Shown in pieces: positions 8,636 through 17,604 of a stretch of DNA of 64,000 nucleotides. Origin of the DNA: JAVBMV01 sp031552145 (GTDB lineage Bacteria; Myxococcota; Myxococcia; Myxococcales; UBA5297); assembly GCA_031552145.1 (NCBI GenBank), contig JAVBMV010000004.1:62001-126000 (forward strand), read 5' to 3'. Within the stretch, counting starts at the first letter, position 1, and each line of letters opens with the position of its first letter. The notes beneath the pieces were generated by a model. The model saw nothing but the letters and a program-made list of their open reading frames with translations. It searched no databases and was not told where the DNA came from. A program made the position numbers and the translations under genes.

Positions 8636-9971
8636 TCGAGCGTACCTCGGCGTCGACCTCGCCAAGGTCCGGCAGCAGGAGGCGGAGCTCGTCCCCAGGC
8701 GCCAACCCCTCGCCGCTCGTCAGCAGGTGCTCTCCCTTGAAGGCGATGGAGTAGCCCCTTCCGAGAACCTTCAGCGGCGAGAGCGAGTCGAGCGCCGAGG
8801 CGCACCGAGTGAGCCGAAGCCGCTCGTTCTGCAGGCGCTGGCGTTCGCTCTGGGTCAGGCGCCGCTCCAGCGCCGCTATGGCGCGGGAGAGCTCCTTGAG
8901 CCGGATCGCGGGGTGGGCCCGCTCCAAGCGTATGCGCCTCGCCTCCAGATCGCGCGAGCGCCGCATGAGAGCGCCATTGCTCGCCATCGCGAGCCTGTCG
9001 AGCCGCTCGTCCAGCGCGAAGCGGCGCTTGTCGAGCGCCCGCCTGGGATCGGTCAGCGCCCCGCCGCGGATCTTGAGCTGCTCGCGCCGGCGCATGATGC
9101 GTCCGAGCGCGATCTCTCCTAGATGGCGACGGCGCTGCTCCAGCGAGCGCAGGAGCTCTTCGCGCACGGGCGCCAACCGCTTGGCGGCGTCCGTCGGCGT
9201 AGCGCAGCGCAGATCGGCCACGAAGTCGGCGATGGTGAAGTCCACCTCGTGCCCGATTGCCGAGACGACCGGCAGGTGCGAGGCGGCGATGGCGCGCGCC
9301 ACCCGCTCTTCGTTGAAGGCCCAAAGGTCCTCGACCGAGCCGCCGCCTCGCGTGACGACGATGACGTCGAGCTCCTCGCGCGAGGCGAGGCGCGCGATGG
9401 CGGCCGCGATCTCCTCCGCGGCCCCTTCGCCCTGCACCTTCGCGGGCGCTACCAGCACTGGGATCGGGAAGCGATCCTGCAGTACCCTCAGGAAGTCCTG
9501 TAGCGCGGCCCCGGTGGGCGAGGTGACCACGCCGATGTGGCGCGGCAGGAAGGGAACCCGCCGCTTGCGCTCGGGTGCGAAGAGTCCCTCGCGCGCGAGG
9601 CGCTCCTTGAGCTGCTCGAAGGCGACGGCGAGCGCGCCGGCGCCCTCCGGCTCGAGGCCATCGCAGATGAGCTGGTACTGACCGCGCGGCTCGTAGAGGC
9701 TAATGCGCCCCCGGGCGATCACCGCCTGGCCATCGGCCAGCCTGAAGCGGAGCCGGGCCGCTTCAGTCTTGAAGAGCACCGCCGCGAGCGAGGCCTGCGC
9801 ATCCTTCAGCGTGAAATAGACGTGGCCCGAGCTGGCGGGGCGAAGGTTGGAGATCTCGCCACGCACCGCGACGGAGGCGAACCGACCTTCGAGCGTGCCC
9901 TTCAGCTCGCGCGTCAACTCACCGACGCTCTTTATTCGCTCGCCGGCCCGCGGCCCCGTGAAGAGCTCCAT
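8610..9971 (-). CDS. xseA: exodeoxyribonuclease VII large subunit
   Basis: 453 residues. The N-terminal OB-fold (GEISNLRPASSGHVYFTLKD) is followed by the catalytic region (HIGVVTSPTGAALQDFLRVL; VVTRGGGSVEDLWAFNEE; HEVDFTIADFVADLRCATPTDAA) and a long C-terminal coiled coil ending in the conserved 'LGRGYSIAF' element. ExoVII degrades single-stranded DNA from both ends in DNA repair. It lies 24 nt downstream of the yebC-type gene and is probably co-transcribed. No xseB is present in the window. The last 26 bp overlap the convergent MFS gene. Confidence 0.96.
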   Translation of the reverse strand: MELFTGPRAGERIKSVGELTRELKGTLEGRFASVAVRGEISNLRPASSGHVYFTLKDAQASLAAVLFKTEAARLRFRLADGQAVIARGRISLYEPRGQYQLICDGLEPEGAGALAVAFEQLKERLAREGLFAPERKRRVPFLPRHIGVVTSPTGAALQDFLRVLQDRFPIPVLVAPAKVQGEGAAEEIAAAIARLASREELDVIVVTRGGGSVEDLWAFNEERVARAIAASHLPVVSAIGHEVDFTIADFVADLRCATPTDAAKRLAPVREELLRSLEQRRRHLGEIALGRIMRRREQLKIRGGALTDPRRALDKRRFALDERLDRLAMASNGALMRRSRDLEARRIRLERAHPAIRLKELSRAIAALERRLTQSERQRLQNERLRLTRCASALDSLSPLKVLGRGYSIAFKGEHLLTSGEGLAPGDELRLLLPDLGEVDAEVRSIRPPRRLV

Positions 9972-9995
9972 CTCGCTCCTTGCGCCCCGCGAAGC

Positions 9996-10694
9996 TCAGG
10001 CGAGGCCGACGTAGATGTTCTGGACGTCATCGTCCTCGTCGAGCGCTCCAAGGAACTCCTCCACCTCGTCGCGCTGTGCCCCCTGCAGCGAGACGGGGTT
10101 CTTGGCCACCCATTCCAGCGCTGAGCGCTCCACCTGCCAGCCCCGCCCCGAGAGCGCCTTCGTCACGGCGTCCAGCTCGGCCGGCGCGGTGGTGAAGGCG
10201 ACGAGATCCCCCTCGCCCTTCTCCACATTGTCGGCGCCCGACTCGATGGCCGCCTCCTCCATGTCGGCGCCGCCGGGGGGAGGGGCCGCCTCGACGATGC
10301 CGCGTCTGTCGAAGTCCCACGAGACGGCGCCGCTGGTGGCAAGTTGCCCTTTGCGAAAGAGCACTCGTATGTTGGTCGCTGTACGGTTCTTGTTATCGGT
10401 AAGGCACTCGACGATGACCGGCACCCGGTGTGGCGCGAAGCCCTCGTAGAGCACGGTCTCGTAATTGACCGACTCGTCGAGCAGCCCTGCCCCCTTCTTG
10501 ATGGCGCGCTCCAGCGTCTCGCGCGTCATCGAGGCCTTCTTCGCGGCCTCCACCGCCATCCGTAGGCGCGGGTTCTTGTCGATATCGGCGCCCGCCTTCG
10601 CGGCGATGGCGATCTCTTTCGCCAGCTTGGTGAAGATGCGCCCCTTGGCGTCGGCCTGGGCCGTTCGCCCCTTATGTTTCCACTGTGCACCCAT
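9996..10694 (-). CDS. yebC: YebC/PmpR-family transcriptional/translational regulator
   Basis: 232 residues beginning MGAQWKHKGRTAQADAKG, close to the classic YebC N-terminus (MAGHSKWANIKH...). The start at 10694 has an aggag site about 8 nt upstream. Family blocks visible are KLAKEIAIAAKAGADID.NPRLR, MTRETLERAIKKG, YEGFAPHRVPVIVECLTDNKNRT and the acidic C-terminal region. YebC proteins were described as DNA-binding regulators (PmpR) and more recently as factors helping ribosomes through difficult sequences. The gene sits first in a likely two-gene operon with xseA and is divergent from the lipoprotein gene at 10839. WKHKG replaces the more usual SKW.NI, a mild divergence. Confidence 0.92.
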   Translation of the reverse strand: MGAQWKHKGRTAQADAKGRIFTKLAKEIAIAAKAGADIDKNPRLRMAVEAAKKASMTRETLERAIKKGAGLLDESVNYETVLYEGFAPHRVPVIVECLTDNKNRTATNIRVLFRKGQLATSGAVSWDFDRRGIVEAAPPPGGADMEEAAIESGADNVEKGEGDLVAFTTAPAELDAVTKALSGRGWQVERSALEWVAKNPVSLQGAQRDEVEEFLGALDEDDDVQNIYVGLA

Positions 10695-10838
10695 TCGGTC
10701 GCTCCTGAGCTGTCGCGCGCTTAATACCCCAGGCCGCGCCCGGCGGGGAGAGGCGAACGCGGGGGCCAGAGGGAGACAAAGGCTGGAGGAGCGCGATAGG
10801 CTCGGCACCTGTCCATCTTTCCTGTCGAGAGCCCTCTC

Positions 10839-11993
10839 ATGCGCTGCCTCGCCCCCTCCCTCATCGTCTCGACGCTCGCCGCGCTCGCCGCCTGCAAAGA
10901 ACCATCCCCTCGGCAGAACCCTGAAAAGGAACAGCTCCAGGTGGCGCTGCCCACGCTCGATCGCGCCCAAGCCTCGCGTCTGGCGAAGCTCGCGCTCAAG
11001 TGCGTCACCAAGGAGTTCCCAAACAAGACCCAGCACGTCCAGTCGGATGCGGCCGATCTGAGGGGCCCAGCCGGATACCATCCGGCCTTCTATGGGTGTT
11101 ACGACTGGCACTCGGCGGTCCATGGGCACTGGATGTTGGCCCGGCTGCTCAACCGATTTCCCACGCTCGACGAGGCAGAGGAGATCCGCGCGGCCTTTCG
11201 TCGCAATCTCACGGCGGAGAACCTCCTCGCCGAACGCGCCTACTTCGAGCTGCCGCTCTCCCGGACCTATGAGCGAACCTACGGATGGGCGTGGCTGCTG
11301 ACCCTCGCGCGCGAGTTGGATGGGTCCTCCGACGGCGAGCTTGCGCAGTGGGGGCGCGCCCTACGCCCGCTCACGGAGACGATCGCCCGCAAATACCTCG
11401 ACTTCCTCCCGAAGCAGCAGTACCCGATCCGCTCGGGCGTCCATCCGAACACCGCCTTCGGGCTCTCGCTCGCCCTCGACTACGCCCGCGGCGCGAAGGA
11501 TGAAGCGTTGGCGGCGGTCCTGGCGGAGACCTCCCTGCGCTACTTCGCCAAGGACGTCGCCTGCCCAGCCGCGTGGGAGCCGAGTGGCAGCGACTTTCTC
11601 TCGCCCTGCCTCATCGAAGCGGAGCTGATGTCGAAGGTGCTCGCGCCCGAAGCCTTCTCCGAATGGCTCGGACGCTTTCTTCCGGGACTCGAGAAGGGGG
11701 CCTGGGAGCGGCTCCTCACGCCCGTCGACGTGACCGACCGCACCGATCCGCAGCTCGTTCACCTAGACGGACTGAACCTGAGCCGCGCCTGGTCCCTCCT
11801 GCAGATCGCCGAGCAGGTTGGTACACCAAGCGAAAAGGCGCGGCTCCAAGCGGCCGCCGCGCGCCATTTGGCCGCGACGCTCCCCCGAATCGCCGACGGC
11901 GACTACGCGGGAGAGCATTGGCTTGGGAGCTTCGCCGTCTATGCGCTCACCCATAAAGCGGGCGCCCCTCTCGCCGAAGCGCCCTCGAAATAA
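10839..11993 (+). CDS. DUF2891-family lipoprotein
   Basis: 384 residues. A lipoprotein signal peptide (hydrophobic LAPSLIVSTLAALAAC, lipobox Cys near residue 19) precedes the body. The motif YHPAFYGCYDWHSAVHGHWM is characteristic of DUF2891 proteins, which have an alpha/alpha-toroid-like helical composition; WAWLLTLARELDG and the SGVHPNTAFGLSLALDYA block support the same family. Members have no firmly established function; a glycoside-processing role has been guessed from the fold and is only inference. The gene is divergent from yebC (144-nt gap) and convergent with prs (17 nt between the stops). Confidence 0.8.
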   Translation: MRCLAPSLIVSTLAALAACKEPSPRQNPEKEQLQVALPTLDRAQASRLAKLALKCVTKEFPNKTQHVQSDAADLRGPAGYHPAFYGCYDWHSAVHGHWMLARLLNRFPTLDEAEEIRAAFRRNLTAENLLAERAYFELPLSRTYERTYGWAWLLTLARELDGSSDGELAQWGRALRPLTETIARKYLDFLPKQQYPIRSGVHPNTAFGLSLALDYARGAKDEALAAVLAETSLRYFAKDVACPAAWEPSGSDFLSPCLIEAELMSKVLAPEAFSEWLGRFLPGLEKGAWERLLTPVDVTDRTDPQLVHLDGLNLSRAWSLLQIAEQVGTPSEKARLQAAAARHLAATLPRIADGDYAGEHWLGSFAVYALTHKAGAPLAEAPSK

Positions 11994-12010
11994 GAGGCCT
12001 TCGCGCGCGC

Positions 12011-12967
12011 TCACCCGAAGAGCGTAGAGAGGCTGGCGCCCTCATGAATCCGGAGGATCGCCTCGCCGAAGAGCTTGGCGGTGGAGAGCACCTGGATCTT
12101 GCCCGACTCCTGCGCCTCCTGTGAGAGCGGGATGCTGTCCGAGATGACGAGCGACTCGAGCGCCGAGTCCTTCAGCCGCTGGATGGCGGGGCCCGAGAGC
12201 ACGCCGTGGACGCAGAAGGCGTAGACCTTGCTCGCGCCGTGATTCTTGATGGCCGCGGCCGCCTGGGTGAGGGTGCCAGCGGTGTCGCACATGTCGTCGA
12301 CGAGGATCGCCACCTTGTCCTTCACGTCGCCGATGAGGCTCATCACCTCGGCGACGTTCGCCTTGGGACGGCGCTTGTCGACGATGGCGAGGTTGCAGCC
12401 CAGCCGCTTCGAGTAGGCGCGGGCGCGCTCCACGCCGCCGGCGTCGGGCGAGACGATCACTGCCTCGCTCGGGTCGTTGAAGAGGCTCTTCATGTGCGGC
12501 AGCATCACCGGCAACGCGTAGAGGTGATCGAAGGGAATGTCGAAGAAGCCCTGGATCTGTCCCGCGTGCATGTCCATCGAGACGGCGCGCGTGGCGCCCG
12601 CCGTCGTGATGAGGTTGGCCACCAGCTTGGCGGTGATGGGAGTGCGCGGCGCCACTTTGCGATCCTGCCGGGCGAAGCCGTAGTAGGGGATCACGGCGGT
12701 GATGGAGCCAGCCGAGGCGCGCCTGAGGGCGTCGCACATGATGAGCAGCTCCATCAGGTGGGTGTCCGCCGGCGGGCAGGTGGACTGCACGATGAAGCAG
12801 TCGCAGCCGCGCACGTTCTCCCCGACCTCGCAGTTGATCTCGCCGTCGGAGAAGCGCCCTATCTGCACCCGCGTCAGCGGCTGCTTCAGGTACTCGCAGA
12901 CGGCGGTCGCGAGCTTCGGGTTGGCGTTTCCGGTCAGGATCTTCAGCTCATAAGTGTTCTTAGGCAT
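12011..12967 (-). CDS. prs: ribose-phosphate pyrophosphokinase (PRPP synthetase)
   Basis: 318 residues, the normal class I length. Visible blocks are GRFSDGEINCEVGENVRG, the ATP/ribose loop VIPYYGFARQDRK, SMDMHAGQIQGFFDIPFDHL, VSPDAGGVERA, the flexible K loop VDKRRPK, and the PRPP-binding loop ILVDDMCDTAGTLTQAA. It makes PRPP from ribose-5-phosphate and ATP for nucleotide, His, Trp and NAD synthesis; purF and nadE, which depend on this pool, are also in the window. Divergent from the kinase at 13082 with a 114-nt gap. A TTGACA box on the minus strand (13052-13057) could be its -35, but the matching -10 (cattga) is poor. Confidence 0.97.
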   Translation of the reverse strand: MPKNTYELKILTGNANPKLATAVCEYLKQPLTRVQIGRFSDGEINCEVGENVRGCDCFIVQSTCPPADTHLMELLIMCDALRRASAGSITAVIPYYGFARQDRKVAPRTPITAKLVANLITTAGATRAVSMDMHAGQIQGFFDIPFDHLYALPVMLPHMKSLFNDPSEAVIVSPDAGGVERARAYSKRLGCNLAIVDKRRPKANVAEVMSLIGDVKDKVAILVDDMCDTAGTLTQAAAAIKNHGASKVYAFCVHGVLSGPAIQRLKDSALESLVISDSIPLSQEAQESGKIQVLSTAKLFGEAILRIHEGASLSTLFG

Positions 12968-13081
12968 GGTTCACGCCTCATCGAGCGAGCGAGCCCCGGC
13001 TCGGGGGCCCTGGTTGGAATTCGCGCCCTCAATGCCCTCTCCCCCTCCAAGTGTCAACCCGACTATGCTCGTCCCCTGTCC

Positions 13082-14623
13082 ATGAACCTGACCCTCTCAA
13101 CCCGAATCTTCGTCGGCTTCGCCGCCGTCGTCCTCACCTTCGGGGCGGTTTCGGTCTACAGCGTGCTTCAGATGCACGCCATCGGCGCCGAGATCAGGTT
13201 GGTCTCGACCGGTTATCTGCCCCTCGCCAAGGCGATCGCGCAGGTGGAGAGCGCGCAGGGCAATCATCAGCGCGATCTCCAGCGCCTCCTGGACGAGCGA
13301 GAGCCCGAGACCCAGCTCGCCCTCATCCGTCTCTCGCGCCTGAGCTTCCCTCAGATGATCAGGCAGCTCCTCGGCAACGCCGCCGAGACGGCGCGCCATG
13401 GCAAAGAGAGCGCCCCTGCCTCGGAGCATCCCTTCATCAGCGAGCTGGGGAACCGCATCCTCGAGCTTTCGCTGCTCTATGAGTCCTACGGCGCGAGCTG
13501 CGAGTCGCTCTTCCGCGCCATCGAAAAGAGCGGCACCGTGGAGCGCGGCGCGCAGGGCGTGCTGGAGCTGACCCAGCTGGAAAATCGTATCGAAAGCGAG
13601 ATCAAGGTGCTCAGCCTCATGCTCGATCACCGCGTCTCCCAGCGCGTCGCGGCGGCCGAGAAGAGCGAAGGGCGCGCCGCCTGGGTCGTCGTCGCGCTCT
13701 CGCTCGCCGCGGTTGCACTCGGTGCGTTGGCAACAGCCTTGGCGGTTCGCCTGCTGGCGCCCATCCGACCGCTGACTCGAGCCGTGACTCGCGTGGGCAT
13801 GGGAGACTACTCGGCGGTAGTCCCATCGTCGGCCAAGAGTGAGATCGGGCTCTTGGGGCGCGAGTTCAACGCCATGGCCAAGGCGCTGCGCGAGCGCGAG
13901 GCGCTACTGGCGGAGAAGCAGGAGGCGCTGGTGCGCGCCGAGCGGCTGGCCGCCATCGGGCGGATCAGCGCCCAGATCGCGCACGAGATCCGCAATCCGC
14001 TCACCTCGCTCGGCCTCAACTCCGAATTGCTCGACGACACCCTCCGCGCCGCGCGCTTCGACCGCGCCGAAGAGCGGGAAGAGGCACACCAGCTCCACGC
14101 GGCCATCGTGCGCGAGTTGGAGCGGCTGACCGAGATCACCGACCAGTACCTGAAGTTCGCGCGCTTCCCGAAGCCAGTGCTCGCCTCGCACGACCCCAAC
14201 GCCCTGCTCACCGATCTGCTCGACTTCCTGGACGAAGAGCACCTGCGCGCGGGCATCAAGATCGAGCGCGCGCTGGCGCCGGGCTGCCCGCGCCTCATCT
14301 GCGACGCCGATCAGCTGCGCCAGGCGCTAATGAACCTGTTGCGCAACAGCAGGGAGGCGCTGGTCCACGGCGGCACCATCCGCGTGGAGAGCAGGCCTCT
14401 GGTGACCCAGATCGAGCTCGCCGTCTCGGACGACGGCCCAGGCATCCCGCCGGAGGAGCTCTCGAGGCTCTTCGACCCCTTCTTCTCGACCAAGGAGCGA
14501 GGGACCGGGCTGGGGCTCGCACTAACGCAGCAGATCGTCACAGAGATGGGCGGGGCGCTTCACCCCGAAAGTCGGCCAGGGGAAGGAACTCGCTTTGTCA
14601 TCCATTTGCGGCGAGCATCATGA
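13082..14623 (+). CDS. membrane sensor histidine kinase (HAMP-HisKA-HATPase), orphan
   Basis: 513 residues from the ATG at 13082; the longer reading frame upstream is antisense to prs and was discarded. TM1 (about 7-27), a roughly 190-residue helical periplasmic sensor region (four-helix-bundle-like), and TM2 (about 200-222) precede a HAMP linker. A coiled coil leads to HisKA with the phospho-acceptor His in AQIAHEIRNPLTSLGLN, then HATPase_c with the N box (LMNLLRNSREAL), G1 (DDGPGIPPEE), F box (DPFFSTKE) and G2 (GTGLGLALTQQIV). No response regulator is adjacent. Its last codon overlaps the next start as ATGA (14620-14623), so production of the M16 peptidase is coupled to that of the kinase. 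Confidence 0.92.
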   Translation: MNLTLSTRIFVGFAAVVLTFGAVSVYSVLQMHAIGAEIRLVSTGYLPLAKAIAQVESAQGNHQRDLQRLLDEREPETQLALIRLSRLSFPQMIRQLLGNAAETARHGKESAPASEHPFISELGNRILELSLLYESYGASCESLFRAIEKSGTVERGAQGVLELTQLENRIESEIKVLSLMLDHRVSQRVAAAEKSEGRAAWVVVALSLAAVALGALATALAVRLLAPIRPLTRAVTRVGMGDYSAVVPSSAKSEIGLLGREFNAMAKALREREALLAEKQEALVRAERLAAIGRISAQIAHEIRNPLTSLGLNSELLDDTLRAARFDRAEEREEAHQLHAAIVRELERLTEITDQYLKFARFPKPVLASHDPNALLTDLLDFLDEEHLRAGIKIERALAPGCPRLICDADQLRQALMNLLRNSREALVHGGTIRVESRPLVTQIELAVSDDGPGIPPEELSRLFDPFFSTKERGTGLGLALTQQIVTEMGGALHPESRPGEGTRFVIHLRRAS

Positions 14624-15918
14624 GTGAGGTTCTCGACGTGTACCGACACTTCCGCGATCAAGGTCCGAATGGTCTCAGGGTGGTCACCCTCGAGACGCCG
14701 CACCTGCATACCGCGCTCATCGCGCTCTATGTCAGGGTCGGCTCGCGCCACGAGACACCGCAGACGAACGGCGTCTCTCACTTCCTCGAACACCTCTTCT
14801 TCCGCGGCAGCGAACGCTTCCCCGACACCATCCAGATGAATGGTCTCATCGAGGACGTAGGGGGAAACCTCAACGGCATCACGATGCGCGATCAGAGCTT
14901 CTATTACACGGCGCTCCACCCCTCGGGGCTCGGCGTCGGGATGGAGGTGCTAGGCGATCTGCTGCGCGCGCCGCTTCTGAAGCAGGTGGAGGTGGAGCGC
15001 GAGATCATCCTCGAGGAGATCCTCGACGAGGTCGATCAAGACGGGCGCGACATCGACATTGGGAATCTCTCCAAGCAGCTGGTCTTCGGTGAGCATCCGC
15101 TGGCCTACAAGATCGCCGGCTCGCGCGAGAACGTGCAGCGCCTCACGTTGGAGCAGGTGAAGGCACACCACGCGCGCTTCTACAACGCGCAGAACATGGC
15201 GCTGGTTGCCGCGGGGCCGGTGGAGCGCGCCCAAGTGCTGGAGCTGGCGAACCTTCACTTCCGCGGCATGCCCATGGGCGCTCGCGCCTCGGAGGAGCCG
15301 GCGCGCACCATGGGCGGCGACCCCGGCTTTCTCTTCGTCGCGCACGACGAAAGCCAGACCGAGCTGCAGCTCACCTTCCCCTGCCACGGCGAGGAGCACC
15401 CCGATCACGCGCCGCTCAACCTGATCCGGGCGCTGCTCGACGACGGCCTCACCTCTTGGCTTCCCTACCATGTGGTGGAGCGGCGCGGCCTGGCCTATTC
15501 GATTCACGCCGGGCTCGATCTCTTCTGCGACGGGGCGCTCTTCGAGATAGAGGCGGCCTGCACTCCCTCGAAGGTTGTGGCGGTCTACGAGGAGGTCCTG
15601 AAGCAGCTCTCCCGGCTCAAGGAGGAGCTCTTGCCCGACGAGGATCTGCGCCGGCTCAAGCAGCGGCAGCGGATCGGCCTCGACTTCGCGCTGGACGACC
15701 TCAACTCGCTGGCCGGCTGGTATGGGGCAACCGAGCTCTTCCGCGAGCCAGAGCCCTTCGGCGATCGCGTCGAGAAGCTGGAGCGGGTCACCGCCGAGGA
15801 GCTGCGCGAGGTGGCCCGGCGCACCTTCACGCGCGAAAACCTCTACCTCTGCGCCGTGGGCCCCGGAAAGGCGCGCGCCGAGGAGTCGCTCCGCGCCGCG
15901 GCCATGGCCCAGTTCTAG
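14620..15918 (+). CDS. M16-family zinc metallopeptidase (processing-peptidase-like)
   Basis: 432 residues, single-gene M16B size. The inverted zinc motif HFLEH (HxxEH) lies in NGVSHFLEHLFFRGSERF, with the downstream Glu of the family in VEREIILEEI. Other family blocks are GGNLNGITMRDQSFYYT and the C-terminal 'RGLAYSIHAGL' region equivalent to the R/Y substrate-binding site. No signal peptide is evident, so it is probably cytoplasmic. Translationally coupled to the upstream histidine kinase (4-bp overlap); the GIY-YIG gene follows 2 nt after its stop, so the three probably form one operon. Confidence 0.92.
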   Translation: MSEVLDVYRHFRDQGPNGLRVVTLETPHLHTALIALYVRVGSRHETPQTNGVSHFLEHLFFRGSERFPDTIQMNGLIEDVGGNLNGITMRDQSFYYTALHPSGLGVGMEVLGDLLRAPLLKQVEVEREIILEEILDEVDQDGRDIDIGNLSKQLVFGEHPLAYKIAGSRENVQRLTLEQVKAHHARFYNAQNMALVAAGPVERAQVLELANLHFRGMPMGARASEEPARTMGGDPGFLFVAHDESQTELQLTFPCHGEEHPDHAPLNLIRALLDDGLTSWLPYHVVERRGLAYSIHAGLDLFCDGALFEIEAACTPSKVVAVYEEVLKQLSRLKEELLPDEDLRRLKQRQRIGLDFALDDLNSLAGWYGATELFREPEPFGDRVEKLERVTAEELREVARRTFTRENLYLCAVGPGKARAEESLRAAAMAQF

Positions 15919-15920
15919 CA

Positions 15921-16358
15921 ATGAATGGGGCGGGGAGAGCCGCGCGGCGCGAGGGATGGGTGGTCTACATCGTGCGCTGCGCCGACGGCACGCTCTATAC
16001 TGGGATCACCAACGACCTCACAAAGCGGCTCTCCGCGCATGAGCGCGGCACCGGAGCCGCGTACACGCGCGGCCGGGGCCCGCTCGAGCTCGTCTTCGTC
16101 GAGCCGCAGCCCGACCGCTCGCTGGCGCAGAGGCGCGAGGCGGCGATCAAGAAGATGCGCCGCTCCGAGAAGGAGCTGCTTCTCCCTACTGGCCGTATCG
16201 AAACGCTCCGCGGCGCGGATTGGGAGCGCGCGCCCTCTACTCAATCACCTCGAGCAGCAACTGGGGAGGCGCGACGGGCTCCGCGCCGAGCTCTATCGCC
16301 CCTCGCAGCCGCGCCAGCGCCCGCGCGAGCGATTCTTCGCCGCTCGCGTGGACCTTGA
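15921..16358 (+). CDS. GIY-YIG nuclease superfamily protein (UPF0213/YhbQ-like) with odd C-terminal tail
   Basis: The ATG at 15921 lies 2 nt after the M16 stop. Residues about 11-95 match the single-domain GIY-YIG group: WVVYIVRCADGTLYTGIT (the two short strands), a KRLSAHERGTGAAYTRGRGPLELVF helix-strand unit and a final REAAIKKMRRSEKELL helix. Members cut or bind nucleic acid; the small YhbQ type has an unclear cellular role. The family normally ends near residue 95, but this frame continues about 50 Ala/Arg/Pro-rich residues antisense to the 3' end of the phosphorylase gene (122-bp overlap). The tail is probably a by-product of a missing early stop rather than a domain. Confidence 0.8.
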   Translation: MNGAGRAARREGWVVYIVRCADGTLYTGITNDLTKRLSAHERGTGAAYTRGRGPLELVFVEPQPDRSLAQRREAAIKKMRRSEKELLLPTGRIETLRGADWERAPSTQSPRAATGEARRAPRRALSPLAAAPAPARAILRRSRGP

Positions 16359-17544
16359 GCAGCACCTCCCCTTCGGCGACGCGCTCACCCAGCCGTTTCT
16401 CGAAGACGAATCCCACGGCCGGATCGATAGCGGAATCGACGCGCGCGCGCCCTGCCCCCAATTCAACCGCCGCCAGCCCCACCTCCTCGGTCTGGATGGC
16501 GCGCACGTAGCCGGCGCGCCAGGCGCGAAGCGGGACGATGTGGCGCGCCATGGGAAGGTATCGATCGGGCTCTCGCACCGCGCGCGCTTCACCACCTTGA
16601 GCCGCGACCAGCTCCTCGAACTTCGCCAGTGCGCGACCGGTGGTGATCGCCTCGTCCAGGAGCCGCCGTGCGGTCTCTTCGCTCGCGGCGACGCCAGCGA
16701 GCTCGAGCACTTTGGCAGAGAGCAGTAGGGTGCATTCGGTGGCGTCGCCGGGCCCCTCCCCCTTCAGGATCTGGAGCGCTTCGCGCACCTCCAGGCTATT
16801 GCCCACCGCGCGCCCAAGCGGCTGCGACATGTCGGTGAGGAGCGCGACGACGCGCTTGCCCATCGCCCGCCCCAAGTCGACCATGCAGCGCGCCAGGGCC
16901 CGCGCCTCGGCCGGGCTCTTCATGAAGGCGCCCGAGCCTACCTTGACATCGAGTACGAGCGCGTCGATCCCCTCGGCCAACTTCTTCGACATGATCGACG
17001 AGGCGATGAGTGGCAGCGAATCGACCGTCGCGGTCACGTCCCTGAGCGCGTAGAGCTTGCGATCGGCGGGAGCGAGCGTGGGGAGCTGGCCGATGAGGCA
17101 GGTGCCCACGCTGCCTATGAGTTCGCGATATTTGGCGAGCGGAAGCTCGACCTCAAAGCCAGGAATCGAGCGGAGCTTATCCAGGGTGCCACCCGTGTGG
17201 CCAAGTCCCCGCCCACTCACCATGGGCACCTTGACACCGCAGGCGGCGCAGAGCGGCGCCAGCGCCAGCGAGACCTTGTCTCCGACACCACCCGTCGAGT
17301 GCTTGTCGACCTTACATCCGGGGATCTCGGAGAGATCGAGGACCTCGCCCGACCGGAGCATCGCGAAGGTCCAGGCGGCGAGCTCCCGGGGCGACAACCC
17401 ACGGAAATAGATGGCCATGCACATGGCCGCCATCTGGTCGTCGGTCACCTCTCCCGCGGTGTAGCGCTGGATCAAGCTGGTGATCTCTTGATCTTCCAGC
17501 GCTAGCCCATCTCTCTTCTTCTTAATCAACTCGTAGGGTCGCAT
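16237..17544 (-). CDS. deoA: pyrimidine-nucleoside / thymidine phosphorylase
   Basis: 435 residues, the usual length. The three-domain phosphorylase pattern is clear: N-terminal MRPYELIKKKRDG, phosphate/nucleoside site KVDKHSTGGVGDK, the family signature SGRGLGHTGGTLDKL, the SSIMSKKLAEGIDALVLDVKVGSGAFMK block, and a C-terminal domain with GRARVDSAIDPAVGF. It releases deoxyribose-1-phosphate or ribose-1-phosphate from pyrimidine nucleosides for salvage. Whether it is strictly a thymidine phosphorylase (deoA) or the broader pyrimidine type (pdp) cannot be settled by eye. It lies 60 nt downstream of the Cys-rich lipoprotein gene on the same strand. Confidence 0.94.
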   Translation of the reverse strand: MRPYELIKKKRDGLALEDQEITSLIQRYTAGEVTDDQMAAMCMAIYFRGLSPRELAAWTFAMLRSGEVLDLSEIPGCKVDKHSTGGVGDKVSLALAPLCAACGVKVPMVSGRGLGHTGGTLDKLRSIPGFEVELPLAKYRELIGSVGTCLIGQLPTLAPADRKLYALRDVTATVDSLPLIASSIMSKKLAEGIDALVLDVKVGSGAFMKSPAEARALARCMVDLGRAMGKRVVALLTDMSQPLGRAVGNSLEVREALQILKGEGPGDATECTLLLSAKVLELAGVAASEETARRLLDEAITTGRALAKFEELVAAQGGEARAVREPDRYLPMARHIVPLRAWRAGYVRAIQTEEVGLAAVELGAGRARVDSAIDPAVGFVFEKRLGERVAEGEVLLKVHASGEESLARALARLRGAIELGAEPVAPPQLLLEVIE

Positions 17545-17604
17545 GGCGGTGCGAGTCTACGCCAAGTCGCCACGCCACCGCGCTTTGCCCTGTTCCCGCG
17601 CCCA

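Noticed and set aside
12206..13081. A 292-residue N-terminal extension of the kinase at 13082
   Set aside because: The extension is entirely antisense to prs, has no domain pattern, and the ATG at 13082 opens directly on a membrane helix typical of sensor kinases.
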